64,000 nt of DNA from assembly GCF_003073045.1 (NCBI RefSeq), contig NC_037598.1, positions 8,153,842-8,217,841 on the forward strand. The letters are read 5' to 3'. Within the stretch, counting starts at the first letter, position 1. Each line of letters starts with the position of its first letter. The translations under genes were made by a program, and so were the position numbers. Below are positions 12,980-23,847 of this stretch, one piece after another. This DNA is from Pomacea canaliculata (taxonomy: Eukaryota; Mollusca; Gastropoda; Architaenioglossa; Ampullariidae). Under the pieces are notes generated by a model, which saw only the letters and a list, made by a program, of their open reading frames with translations, was not told the DNA's origin and searched no databases.

Positions 12980-13190
12980 TTAGCGCCTGTCACCAATACA
13001 GTGAAGGTTGGCTGTCCTGGGTTCAACTCTCGTCTCGGGTGGCACCTGTTTACAGGGCTGGCTGCCTTGCCGTGATATAGCCATAGTTGCTGGCACGGCG
13101 TAAAACACCAAACCCACCACCGGACCAGCCCCGAAAAAATAAACATGCAAACAAACGAAAACACAACAAACAAAAAACAAAACTCTTACA
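12980..13190 (+). repeat. tRNA-derived SINE with a molluscan-type 3' domain
   Basis: A B-box, GGTTCAACTC, lies at 13019-13028. The following part (13061-13115) contains TGCCGTGATATAGCC and GGCACGGCGTAAAACACC. This resembles the conserved GCCGTGATAT...ACGGCGTTAAACACC block found in many mollusc SINEs. The 3' end runs into an AAAC-rich tail (13134-13190). The 5' boundary is approximate, and the family name cannot be fixed without a repeat library. Confidence 0.6.
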
Positions 13191-15440
13191 CAAATAAAGT
13201 CTGTTTTGTTCTCAATAAAGAAAGCCCCATTACTATAAATACCTTTTGTTATTGCTACCGCTATTTGTCATTTATTATATGACCCAGACAAGTCTGATAT
13301 CTCGAGAAAAAGTAGACCTCATATCCTGGGGAGATAAAAATTAACGGACTCAACGGGAGTAAAGTTCAGCGGTAGTACGGCCGTTTGTCTCTGTTAGGAT
13401 ACTTTAAAGAGAAGTGGTTTAAATATGTTTAAGGGCCATCTTAGTCGGCAACATATTTGATAGTCAGTACCACTGAGAAATCTCTGTAGTGTGTTCGCGA
13501 GCCTCTGTTAGTCGTTTGGGGGTTGCGGTGATGGTGGTAGGCGGCGATGGCGGTGGTGATGAATCTACAAGGACAAATATCTTTGTTTTTGTTATACAAT
13601 GTTTCTAAACAGACTTTTTATCAGAACATATTTCTACAATTCTAAATTACCTGTTTTTCACCTGATATATTCTGCATCAACATGTTGTACACACCTTGCG
13701 AATGTTTTTTGTGTTTTAATTTTACCCCAAGCTTTAGAGTTGTGCAGCTCCTGTATATCGCAATAATGTTCTCAAAATTTGACTGTTTTTGTGATGTTGC
13801 AAACTAAACTCGGTTATTGGATCAGTTTTTATAGTGGTTAATCTTGTGCTATATATAACGATTTTTTTTCTAAAATATGTTTTGAAAAGCACTTGGTGCA
13901 GCCATGAGGACATTGCCTGTGGTGTGTGTGGATCACTCTTAGTTTCTCGCTTAAATGTGGCCTGCTTCCGGCATTGATGTAGCACTGCCAAATGTTGCCG
14001 CAAGCTAGGCCACGAACACTCCCCAACTATCCCCCACTTCTTTAAGAGAGAGAGAGAAAGAGAGAATGAATAGTAATCCGTGGTGTTATGTTAGCAACAT
14101 TGAAGCGGCAATACAAATTAAGCTTGAATTTTTTTATTAAAAAACTCGCACAACACCTATGTTTTAATAAACTCTGCATATACTGTGAAAACTCACCAGT
14201 GATTAGGTCACTGTGGTGAATGAATACACACATTTCCAGGGCTGGCCCCTAAAGAATTTATGAAAAATGCTTCACACGCTCACAAGAAGACCGTTTTCAA
14301 ACTATTTAACAGCTTAAAAGATTTACATACTGATGATTGGTTGATTGGTTGTAAAGCTCTAAATCATCCTCTCTCATAAAACCCCTTCCGTATGGGATGA
14401 AAGGTATTCAACAAAACAGCTTTAGAATTGTTCTTGTGGGTCCCTTTAAACTGCCAAGAACGATTTAGCCACCACAGTTCAGAGAGGAAATAGAAATAAA
14501 ACTGTTATGTGAAAAATAGAACTTGAGAGGAGAACAGTTTCTTTGCACTCTTCTCTCTCTCCACAAAGACCATGGTTTTACAGCCTGCCGCTGGTTCACT
14601 GTTTGTTGCGAACAATACTTTACCGGATGCTTTGAAGAAGTTAGCAGTATCAAATGAATAAAGAAGAAAAGATTTAAACTAAACTACCTGCAGAGTAGGC
14701 CAACAATCCTGTGCAACTAAGTTTCAAGCACTACATATTTACACTCATGGGACAGGAAGGAGGTGTGTGGGAGTACAAATAGTTGTCGTACCTGTTGGTG
14801 TCATGGCAAGCAGGGGCTGGGGAAGGGGACTCGAACGTGGGTGTGACTAGCGTGCACCTTGAGTTCTTTCACTGCAGCTCTCGCAGTCAACTGCTGATGA
14901 CAGACACTTGAAATAATCTGGATTCACGAGCTGAGGAGACAAGAGAGATAACCCTTCGAGGGTGATCTTGTGGGGGATAGCTCTAAGAATCTTATTTTGT
15001 CCAAAACAAATTTTCTACCTTGCCTGGAACTGATAGCACCTGCACACGTGTTAACCATGCTTCCTTTTCAAATGCAGAGACAGAGGAAGAACTTGATAAA
15101 CACTGTTATTTTGTATCACATGCGGCAAATGTACAACAGTAATGTAGTACATACTATGTTTGAAAAATTCCCAATTTCTTTGTCATATCTAACAGTCTAG
15201 CATTAGCTGGTTCGCATTTCCTAGTAGGACGGCGAGAAGATAGTCGCATTTTTTCGACAGATTTTTCCTCGGGGTCAACAGTTAGTCTCAACACTAAAAT
15301 CTCAGCTCTTCAGGGACTAAACTCCCGAAATAATATGTGCAAATGTATAATAAGTTTCACATCATTGTTCATTTGTTTCCTTTTTGTATGTGTGCAGCAT
15401 TTTCTAATCGGAAGAGACCTGCAAGAGGCGCGAGACAACC

Positions 15441-18400
15441 ATGTCAGGTAAATCTTCCTAAATCCTACGATGTAAACAATTATGGAGATAAATGATATTA
15501 TAAAACACATCAGGTGAATGACATTAAAATGTCGTCTCATTTATTAAACTGATGGACTAATAAAAGACTCACCAAGAGATTAGAAATAAATGGATGGGGT
15601 AGAGTTGAAGGTGAAAGGATGGAAAAAGATTCGGAGCTTGTTTGAATGATTATTTACTTCAGATTATTTTCTGAATTAGGTCCCGTTAGATACATGGTGA
15701 ACACACTAGAATGTATGGCCGGCATGTTCAGACATTTACCTGTGGACAAGAAAAGTGTCGATCGTTGTGTGGTGGCCGTGAGGGGGGAGGATGGGATCAA
15801 ACAAGGCGATTTTAGAGTTCCTTGCCTTTGGACTTCCTTTTCTCCGAGGACCAATTCCGAAACCATGTTCTGGACTCGAATCCTGTCACACACTAGCGAA
15901 CAATAAGCAAGAATCAATGTTAAGGGGGAAGGGGGATAAGGATAGGGTTTCTGTTGTAATCCCTCGACTTCCTGTTTGTATTCCAGGGCTCGTCAAGGCT
16001 AAGAAGTACGATTGGAAGGATTCCAATATGGTTCTAGTTGGGTCCGAGACGGATAGGAAAGTAAAAAGTAAGTATTGAGTTACTTTCTTTGTTGTGCATG
16101 GGCTTCGTCTGTCGCTCTACCACTCACTCAGCAAAAAAAGGATTTCAAAGGCAATGAACTTTGCACTGCTGTTTCATGTGTTCTTTCTCTGTGTCCTAGT
16201 GTGTGCACACGAACGTATATCCCCATGGTGTGTGTGTGAGAGAGAGTGTGTGTATGTGCGCGCGCGCACGAGCACATGGCATGTTTATGTCACTTATCTC
16301 ACTGCCTATTGGTCTGTATCACATCTTTAAAGTTGTCTCTGTTGCTGCTGCTGATTGTGAAGATTGTCCTTCTTTTCCTCCATTTCTTCTTCTTCGCGGT
16401 TTTCATTTAACCGTTTTGTATCCAAACCAAGATTTTGCTAACTAAAAGACATTTCTTACCAAAAATACTTCCTCCCGTTGGCAGAGGCCTCAGCAGAGAC
16501 TGAACCAGCCTGGAAACAGGCCGGCAAGAAACCCGGGATACAGATATGGAGGATAAACGTAGGTATTACCATGGTTTCAAAAGGGCGAGCACGCTAATAA
16601 TAAATTAATGTCTGCGCATATACTTCATCATAAAAATCTCACCTGCTTTTGGCTTTAAGATATGCACTACTCCAGAGTATGCAAAGTGATACATTTGAGG
16701 GCGTGTGAGCGAATGATGGATTCAGGGAACAAATAAAAAAATAATATCCTACAGGGATTTCTTGTCATCAGAGCTATAACTGACGGCTGGGTGAATGTCC
16801 CTCTCGATTCATAACTTAGTGTGAATTGATACCAAATCACACACAAGCAGAGTAAAATAGTTCTATCCAAATTCTAGGCTGCAGGACCAAGTGGCATAAA
16901 TATATGACCAAGACCTACTCCAATCGTACCAAGCAAAATAGTTTCGTCCCAACTATCTGTACAGATTTTTTTTGAAAATTGTTGGTAAACTTTCTTAGAT
17001 GTTTACTTAAGAGTTTTGTGTCCTTTTAGTATAAGGATCGGTGTGATATATTTATATTTTACCGGTTTGGTTGAAAATGCTGTTGAAGTGGTTGCAAACA
17101 TCAGAGACCAGCTCAATCCAGTAATTTTGTTTGTTTGTTGCTCAAATCTGTATTTTTTTGTTTCAGAAATTTAAGGTTACCACATGGCCCACTGATGACT
17201 ATGGATCATTCTACAGCGGTGACTCTTATATTATTCTTAATGTAAGTTGGCTGGATGCTATTCACACATATGGACACACGTTTGACCAAGTTTGGCAAAG
17301 TTTTAAATAACTGTCATGTAAAAAATGTACCAAACTTTCTCAAATGTTTATCTTTATTTGTCACATTATTAATGCTCTTGATGCGATCTATTGAAAGACA
17401 ATGGGAGATAAAGCCGAGAATTTGTTCAGCCAAAGGTACACATGGATGATACAAATACCTTTTGGAGCTTGCAGGTTGCATGCTTGTCATCTTATGGTCA
17501 TATATACGAAATAGTATCGCTTGACTGTAGTACAGGATAATCACTTAAGCATCTGGGCTGATGTGCACAAGCGAACTTAAATTTCTTACTTAAGTTGGCC
17601 GACTTAACCGCAAACTTTACTCAGCTGAGTTCGCTGCTGGCGAGAATTCTCATCGGTGTGCACAAGCGGACTCAACTGCTTGCTTACTTAAGAAATGGGT
17701 CAAGACAGTGACCTCTCGTCCTTTTCGGAATTGCCCGGGAATTCTCTCGCGTCACTGGCTATTTATAGACAAACAGCCAATCAACAATCGCTTTGTTCGT
17801 GTGTTACGCTTTTATGTTTGGTCTTGTTCAGTCTTTTCAACCACGATACTATCTTTTGAGATTGAGGTATTTGCCTGAAAAAATGGAAACAATTATCAAA
17901 AAAAAAAAAAAAAAAAGACCTACGTAAAAGACGGTATAAAATTAAACTACGATAGCAAACTTGCTAAAATAAGAATGTTGTACAAAATATGATTAAAGAG
18001 ACAGTTAATTAACTCCATTAGGGAGAGTAGCAATACTTATAAGTCCTTAATTTTATCAAAACTAGTACACCTTTGGTTACTACTACCTGACCCTCCAGAC
18101 TTTGTTATAAATGACATACAGAAATCTATCTTTAGGTTTGTATGGAATGGGAAAAAATTATAAAATTAATAGAAAAATATCCAGGCTGGAGGCATGGGCA
18201 TACCTGATGTTAAAACTTATATGAATGCGTTAAAATTATCATGGCTGCATGGTTTGTCTTTTAGTTGTAGCCTACACAAATATTGATAGCTTTCAACATA
18301 CATCAATAAATAACACATATTTCAGGCAGTTCGCACATTTCAACTGTACACTGAACTTATACTTATCTATACATTTATGACATTAGCTACATCTGAGGCA

Positions 18401-21400
18401 TAGCTCACCCATATATTATCTTCACGTATACAAATACCAAATCAGGGAAGGAAAACATGTCTATTCACACACATTTTCAAGTAGGTATAGGGTATCCAGA
18501 CTACGAGGAGACATAAGGGATACATGATTATTTAGAGATACATAACAATATATGTATGCATAACTAACAAGCAATATTTTACAATATACCAACATAAAAA
18601 ACAAACATATACACATAAATTAACAAACATTTTAAGAATACATACATCTGCCCAGAGAAGCCACACAAATAAAGCAATCATCATAGAATGCACCTTGGAG
18701 CCCATGTGTCATAGGATGACAGCACAATATTAATATATACCAAGACATATGTAGTTTTTGATAATCAAGATCAGATAAATGTATATAATCAGTATTTAGT
18801 TTAGTTAACAAGATGTTCACAGGATAGCCAGTGTTTAGCGAACTTTTCTTCAGTTAATTCTAAACATGCATTAAATTTTTCAATTCAGTATCTGTGTTTC
18901 AATATTTGGATATAGGGTAATTCTAACTGGGGGATAACTTTTTTAAATATACAAGAATATATGTATGCTTTTGCCAGCAATAAAATTAAATCAAGTGGAC
19001 CATCTGTCTCAAAGTTATTATTGCATCCAAATAAAATCAAATGTTCACTAAAAGTTATCTTAGGAGCATTTGCACATTTGTCTAATATACAATTTTGTAA
19101 GTTTTTCCAAAAAAAATTAACAAATTTACACTTCCAAAAAAATATGCTGAATATTTTCTTTATCATCTCTGCAAAGGCTGCAGACATCATCCTCCTCTAG
19201 TCCCATGTGGAATAATATTACTCTTGTCGCCCAGATTCTATGTAACACTCTGATTTGAAGCCGTTTTAATTTAATATCTTTTATATTAGCCATTGCTTTA
19301 AATATAACATGCCAATCAACATTTCTATTTATCCTTTTATCCCAGTGAAAGCAACAGTTTGGTATACATGCGTTAGATAATATTTTATCATAATATGGTC
19401 TTGCTCCTTTCTGTATTGTTCGAATTATTCTTAGAGTTTTGTTTGTGTCATATGTAGAAGGAGATAAATCTGTTTTATTCCTTCTATTTAAGTTTATGTA
19501 TGTTTTTATGGCCTTTATGCAACCATTAAAAGAGACAAAGTCAATGTTAACATCATAATTATTTTTAAAAGCTTGATATGATAGAAAGTTTCCTCTTTCA
19601 TCTGTCAAGTGTTTGAGTATACATCTTTCTCCACCCATCTTCTATACAGAATTGGCTTATTCCCAATTGTTATTCTATCGTTACGAAAGATAGGTTCTGA
19701 CAAAATTTCATGTTTATCACACACTATATTCTCTCCAAAAATCCTGTATGCTTTTAGTATATCCATCCAGAAGCTTTTTGCATTAATATACATGTAGTGG
19801 CAAACTGCAGGGCCCAGTTTGTCCAAATAACCTATTATTTTATGTGTAGACAGAAGATTTTTTTCCAGTTGTGGTTACTTTTCTTTATTTTCTGCAGCCA
19901 TGATAATTTTAACTCATTCATATAAGTTTTAACATCAGGTATGCCCATGCCTCCAGCCTGGATATTTTTCTATTAATTATATCATTTTTTTCCATTCCAT
20001 ACAAACCTAAAGATAGATTTCTGTACGTCATTTATAACAAAGTCTGGAGAGTTAGGTAGTAGTAACCAAAGGTGTACTAGTTTTGATAAAATTAAGGACT
20101 TATAAGTATTGCTACTCTCCCTAATGGAGTTAACTGTCTCTTTAACCGTATTTTGTACAACATTCTTATTTTAGCAAGCTTGCTATCGTAGTTTAATTTT
20201 ATACAGTCTTTTACGTAGGTCTTTTTTTTCTTCTTTTTTTGATAATTGTTTCCATTTTTTCAGGCAAATACCTCAATCTCAAAAGATAGTATCGTGGTTG
20301 AAAAGACTGAACAAGACCAAACATAAAAGCATAACACACGAACAAAGCGATTGTTGATTGGCTGTTTGTCTATAAATAGCCAGTGACGCGAGAGAATTCC
20401 CGGGCAATTCCGAAAAGGACGAGAGGTCACTGTCTTGACCCATTTCTTAACTAAGCAAGCAGCTGAGTCCGCTTGTGCACACCGATGAGAATTCTCGCCA
20501 GCAGCGAACTCAGCTGAGTAAAGTTTGCGGTTAAGTCGGCCAACTTAAGTAAGAAATTTAAGTTCGCTTGTGCACATCAGCCCTGGTCTTTAAAATTGTT
20601 TAGATGACTGATGTGCATTTCAGACTTACAAAGACGAGCAGGGCGATAAGCTTCTGTATGATGTTCACTTCTGGATTGGAAAAGAGAGCACTCAGGTACA
20701 GCCATCTTCATTTTCTTCTTAAGCACACGCATAAAAAGTCATGAAAATAATCTAACTTAGGAGAAAAAACTGTCTAAGTTACTAATTTAAATGCAAACGA
20801 TTCCTTAGCCAATCTCTTAGTAATAGCAGTTTGTTTCCAGTGTCTGCCTTGTATGTTTTTCTTCGTTCTTTTGGGATCACCTCTGATATCCCTGTCATAT
20901 TATTACTTCTTGCCTGGCATATATCTCCATGGTTCAAGACAGACACGCAAGAACAGAAACAGAGCAAATGAAGGGTTAAGGAGGGAAGACATTGTGTGTT
21001 AAACAGGACGAGTATGGCACGGCGGCCTACAAGACGGTGGAGCTGGACACCCTGCTGGACGATGTCCCTGTCCAGCACCGCGAGGTGCAGGGCTATGAAA
21101 GTGATCTCTTCAAGTCCTACTTCCCCAAGATCACGTGTGTACACAATAAATAAATAAATATATATATATATAAAAGCAAAAACATATCACAAGGAGCACG
21201 CGCTCGTGTGTATCCTGTGTATGTCCACGCCATCTTATTGCTTTATGTGGATTTATACATTATATTGGATAAAAAAAGATATAATTAGCTTATTTCGATT
21301 TCAGTCTTGAGTAAGAAACAAAGAACAGAAAATCAACAAAGAAGTATTATTGACAAGATGTTCATCGGAAAAACGGGCATAAATGTATTTGGTGCAATAC

Positions 21401-23847
21401 CTCATGATATCGATACAAATAGGTCGTTCACTGGGCTTCGGTTTTAAATTTTATCATAATTTACAATGAATTTAAACATTTAGGGCTCATGACAAAGTGC
21501 CGCAGATTTCATATTTGATGATTGAGCTTATCATATCTAATCTTCAAGAATTTATAAATGTAGTTATTAGTTTATGAAAGACTGTGTGTGTGTGTGAGTA
21601 TTAATGCTTGTGGGTTTTTTTTTTTTCGTGCACCTTATTGCTTGTTCATGTGCATGTGTTAAGTTACTGGAAGGGAGGTGTGGACAGCGGCTTCCGTCAC
21701 GTGACACCCGAGAACTACAGACCACGCCTCCTGCAGATCAAGGGCAAGGGGAAACAAGTGGAGGCAAAGGAGGTAATGCGAGTACTGCAGTGATAGAATA
21801 ATTTAGGGACAGATAAGTTTGTGATAAGGACAGATAAGTTTTGGTTTTCTTAGACATTAGGTCTCATAGGAGCGGTTTTTCTACCTCCTATTGTCATAGA
21901 CATGTGTGATTACTACTCCAAGGTATGCAAAGTGGGACATTTGAGTGAGTGTGAGCGAATGAGGGATTCAGTGAACAAACAAAAATATCATAAAATGCGT
22001 TTTCTTATAATCAGAACTATAACACATTAACAATATCATTTAATGACTAAAATAATGCGAAGAAGCTCCGAGGCTGGTGTTTTACAAGGTGTAAACCAAC
22101 TCCTCTCATGTACCTATTGATAGTTGGATGGACGAATATGTGTGTATTTGTTTACAGATCACATTGAAGAAATCTAAGATCACCTCGGACGATGTGTTCA
22201 TCCTGGACGATGGCACCTGTCTCTACCAGTTCAATGGAAAAACGTGCAACAAAGATGAAAAATATAAAGTAAGCTATTTCTCTTTTCTTTCTTTCTGTTT
22301 TTCCTCTGTTGTTAATATTGCTTCAGTTACTACTCACGCTGTTCTCGGAAGCACGTGCAGGCCTTTCTTTGTTCAGTCCCTATCCAGCCTGGTAAAATAT
22401 CGTAAAATGTCATTAATTAATTAATATATAATTAGTTGGACAAAGTGAAAAGATAACTCCCACCTTTTACCAAAACATTGCCACCATTCCGGCATTCACA
22501 CCAATGCACTTAAACTAAGAAAAACAGAGGTGCACTCCCTTTAAAAAATGTTTTTCAAGTCGAGCAAGTTATTTGTTGATTTCTGCTATACCCTGCTATA
22601 CCCTGTGTTCTCTGGTGTTGCAGGCATCACAACTCTTGAGGGATCTCAAGTCTCAACGTCCCAAATGCCGTTCTGAGATTGTTGACGAAGAAGACGACGA
22701 TGAGCTAGTGGTATGCTGTTGTCTACTGACAATACGTCATAAACAGACACAACAGACAATCAACATTCGTGAATAACAGACTAACTAATCAGCTGATGTT
22801 TATTGGTCGGTTCTCTGGATAATTTAAGTTAACAATTATGTTTGCATTGTCTTTTTGTTAGAGGTTGGTGGAGTAATGAATCGGTTGATTCATTAATTGA
22901 TGGATTGATTGATTTTGTCTTAAAGCAAAAGTTCTTCAAGGCTGTGGACGAAGCGGATATGAAGGTCGATGATGATGATGACGACGACGAGGTCAAGACT
23001 CCCACCATCGTGACGGGGCCCCCTTCTTTGTACAGGTAAAAGAAAAGTGAGATTAGGTCTGTGTCTGTCTTTGTTTTGTAACTTGAAAATATCTATTTTA
23101 AAAAGATTCAATCTTCATGTTGCCATCTGACCGCATGTTCGATGTTCTCTCCCCTGCCTCTATTACCATTTCTGTTTATCTGTCCTCATTCACACAGACT
23201 CACTGACAGCGGAGGCCAACTGGCGTTCTCCAAGACCAAAGAGGGACATGATATCAGCAAAAAGGATTTCAAGAGCAATGTGAGTGACCTTCGCCCTGCT
23301 TTTTTTACTAACGATTTTTTCCCCATACTGAATTGTTTATCACCTCAGACTTCTATGATCTCAGAAGTCTGTCTTCCTCACAGTTCATAACTCTAGCCGC
23401 CACTTCTTTCTTTGTGGTGCAGGATGTGTTCATTCTCGACACCTTGAAGGATCTCTTTGTCTGGATCGGCAAAAATGCTTCAGAGACTGAGAAAGGCAAC
23501 GGTCTGACATATGCTCATGTAAGTAGCACGTACGTGTGCGTGTTTGTGTGTGCAGCACGTGAGCGCGCGCGTGAAGGGGAGAGAAATTAATCAGGAATAG
23601 CTCATGGTTTTCTTGGCCTAAGTTAAAATAGGGTATTGGAATACTTATCAGTGCCTGCCTTATTTGCTTATTCTTGTCTTTGTCGACGGCGTTAATTGTG
23701 ATGATAATGATTGTGACCATCGTGGAAACGGGCTCTGTGTGTGTCCAGAATTACCTGATGAAGAGCCCACACCCTTTCTTACCTGTCACCTGCTTGAAGG
23801 AAGGCATGGAGAGCAAAGCTTTTCAAACCGCCATCACCGCGTACTAA
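15441..23847 (+). CDS. gelsolin-like actin-binding protein, gene A (13 coding exons, 376 aa)
   Basis: Coding exons: 15441-15447, 15987-16067, 16485-16558, 17167-17241, 20624-20695, 21007-21134, 21664-21772, 22158-22268, 22624-22710, 22926-23035, 23198-23279, 23423-23518 and 23749-23847. All joins use GT..AG and keep frame, giving 1131 nt. The protein starts [16 protein letters not shown]. Repeat G1 (about 43-160) has [26 protein letters not shown] and [14 protein letters not shown], then [12 protein letters not shown]2 (about 170-245) has [10 protein letters not shown]. An Asp-rich linker (about 262-272) leads to G3 (about 283-376) with [20 protein letters not shown]. Three repeats and about 370 residues match severin/fragmin-type proteins, which cut or cap actin filaments in a calcium-dependent way in the cytosol. 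The start ATG follows an acceptor at 15397. Function is inferred from the family. The 3' end of the mRNA was not determined. Confidence 0.93.
16666..16780 (+). repeat. dispersed repeat, copy 1 (intron 3 of gene A)
   Basis: About 115 bp running from ACTACTCCAGAGTATGCAAAG to AGAGCTATAAC. It is matched in the same orientation by 21912-22023 (intron 7 of the same gene) with moderate divergence. No coding content or target duplication was seen, and the family is unknown. Confidence 0.7.
17556..18249 (+). repeat. left arm of the long inverted repeat
   Basis: Matches 19893-20582 in reverse complement, apart from an A-tract length difference near 17900 and scattered substitutions. Its inner third (about 17940-18249) encodes, on the + strand, a copy of the LINE segment also present in the right arm, with words such as FVWNGK and [12 protein letters not shown]. 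Similarity stops abruptly at 18249. Confidence 0.85.
18808..20200 (-). mobile_element. 3' half of an L1/Tx1-like LINE ORF2, inside the inverted-repeat element
   Basis: On the minus strand, from about 20200 downward, the frames give [22 protein letters not shown] and [17 protein letters not shown]. These are followed by [55 protein letters not shown] and [17 protein letters not shown]. This order of motifs is typical of the region after the reverse transcriptase of L1/Tx1-type LINEs, including the Cys-rich C-terminal part. The coding part ends near 18808 and a probable 3' UTR runs to 18250. It is 5'-truncated, and one frame change lies between about 19605 and 19640. Other stop codons are present, so it is not active. 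Confidence 0.8.
19893..20582 (-). repeat. right arm of the long inverted repeat
   Basis: Reverse-complement partner of 17556-18249. Read on the minus strand, it passes from the element end directly into the LINE coding segment, which then continues past the arm into the centre of the element. This arm therefore looks like the original copy and the left arm like its inverted duplicate. Confidence 0.85.
21912..22023 (+). repeat. dispersed repeat, copy 2 (intron 7 of gene A)
   Basis: Direct-orientation partner of 16666-16780. It shares GTATGCAAAGTG, ACATTTGAG, TGTGAGCGAATGA and GGATTCAG, and ends in TCAGAACTATAAC. Confidence 0.7.
22968..22988 (+). repeat. coding GAT/GAC tract, seven Asp codons
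   Basis: Four GAT followed by three GAC codons in exon 10 of gene A encode an acidic run in the linker between repeats G2 and G3. The same linker is acidic in gene C ([12 protein letters not shown]) but without a simple repeat. Confidence 0.9.

Larger units (their letters stand above)
5123..15397. other. presumed intron 1 of gene A / intergenic DNA
   Basis: No coding exon is seen on either strand. The stretch contains a GAA tract (5981), a 39-bp-period minisatellite (7969), two tRNA-derived SINEs (12345 and 12980) and AT-rich filler. A chance-level CArG match lies at 11943. Open frames here are short and lack splice context or recognisable motifs. Confidence 0.5.
17556..20582. mobile_element. 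3.03-kb DNA element with ~690-bp inverted repeats, carrying LINE sequence
   Basis: The left end starts GGCTGATGTGCACAAGCGAA and the right end is its reverse complement. The arms are 17556-18249 and 19893-20582, nearly identical over about 690 bp. The 3-bp sequence CTG flanks both sides (17553-17555 and 20583-20585). The terminal GTGCACAAGCG motif recurs about 90 bp inside each arm, where TGTGCACAAGCGG precedes CTTACTTAAG. Long terminal repeats, subterminal motifs and a 3-bp duplication fit a non-autonomous PIF/Harbinger-like element, but no transposase was seen. Each arm also has a TATAAATAG with an ATTGGCTG box, pointing outward. The element lies in intron 4 of gene A and does not touch an exon. 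Confidence 0.7.

Noticed and set aside
14826-14842. B-box-like CGTTCGAGTCCCC on the minus strand
   Set aside because: Isolated match; the rest of a tRNA or SINE could not be built around it.
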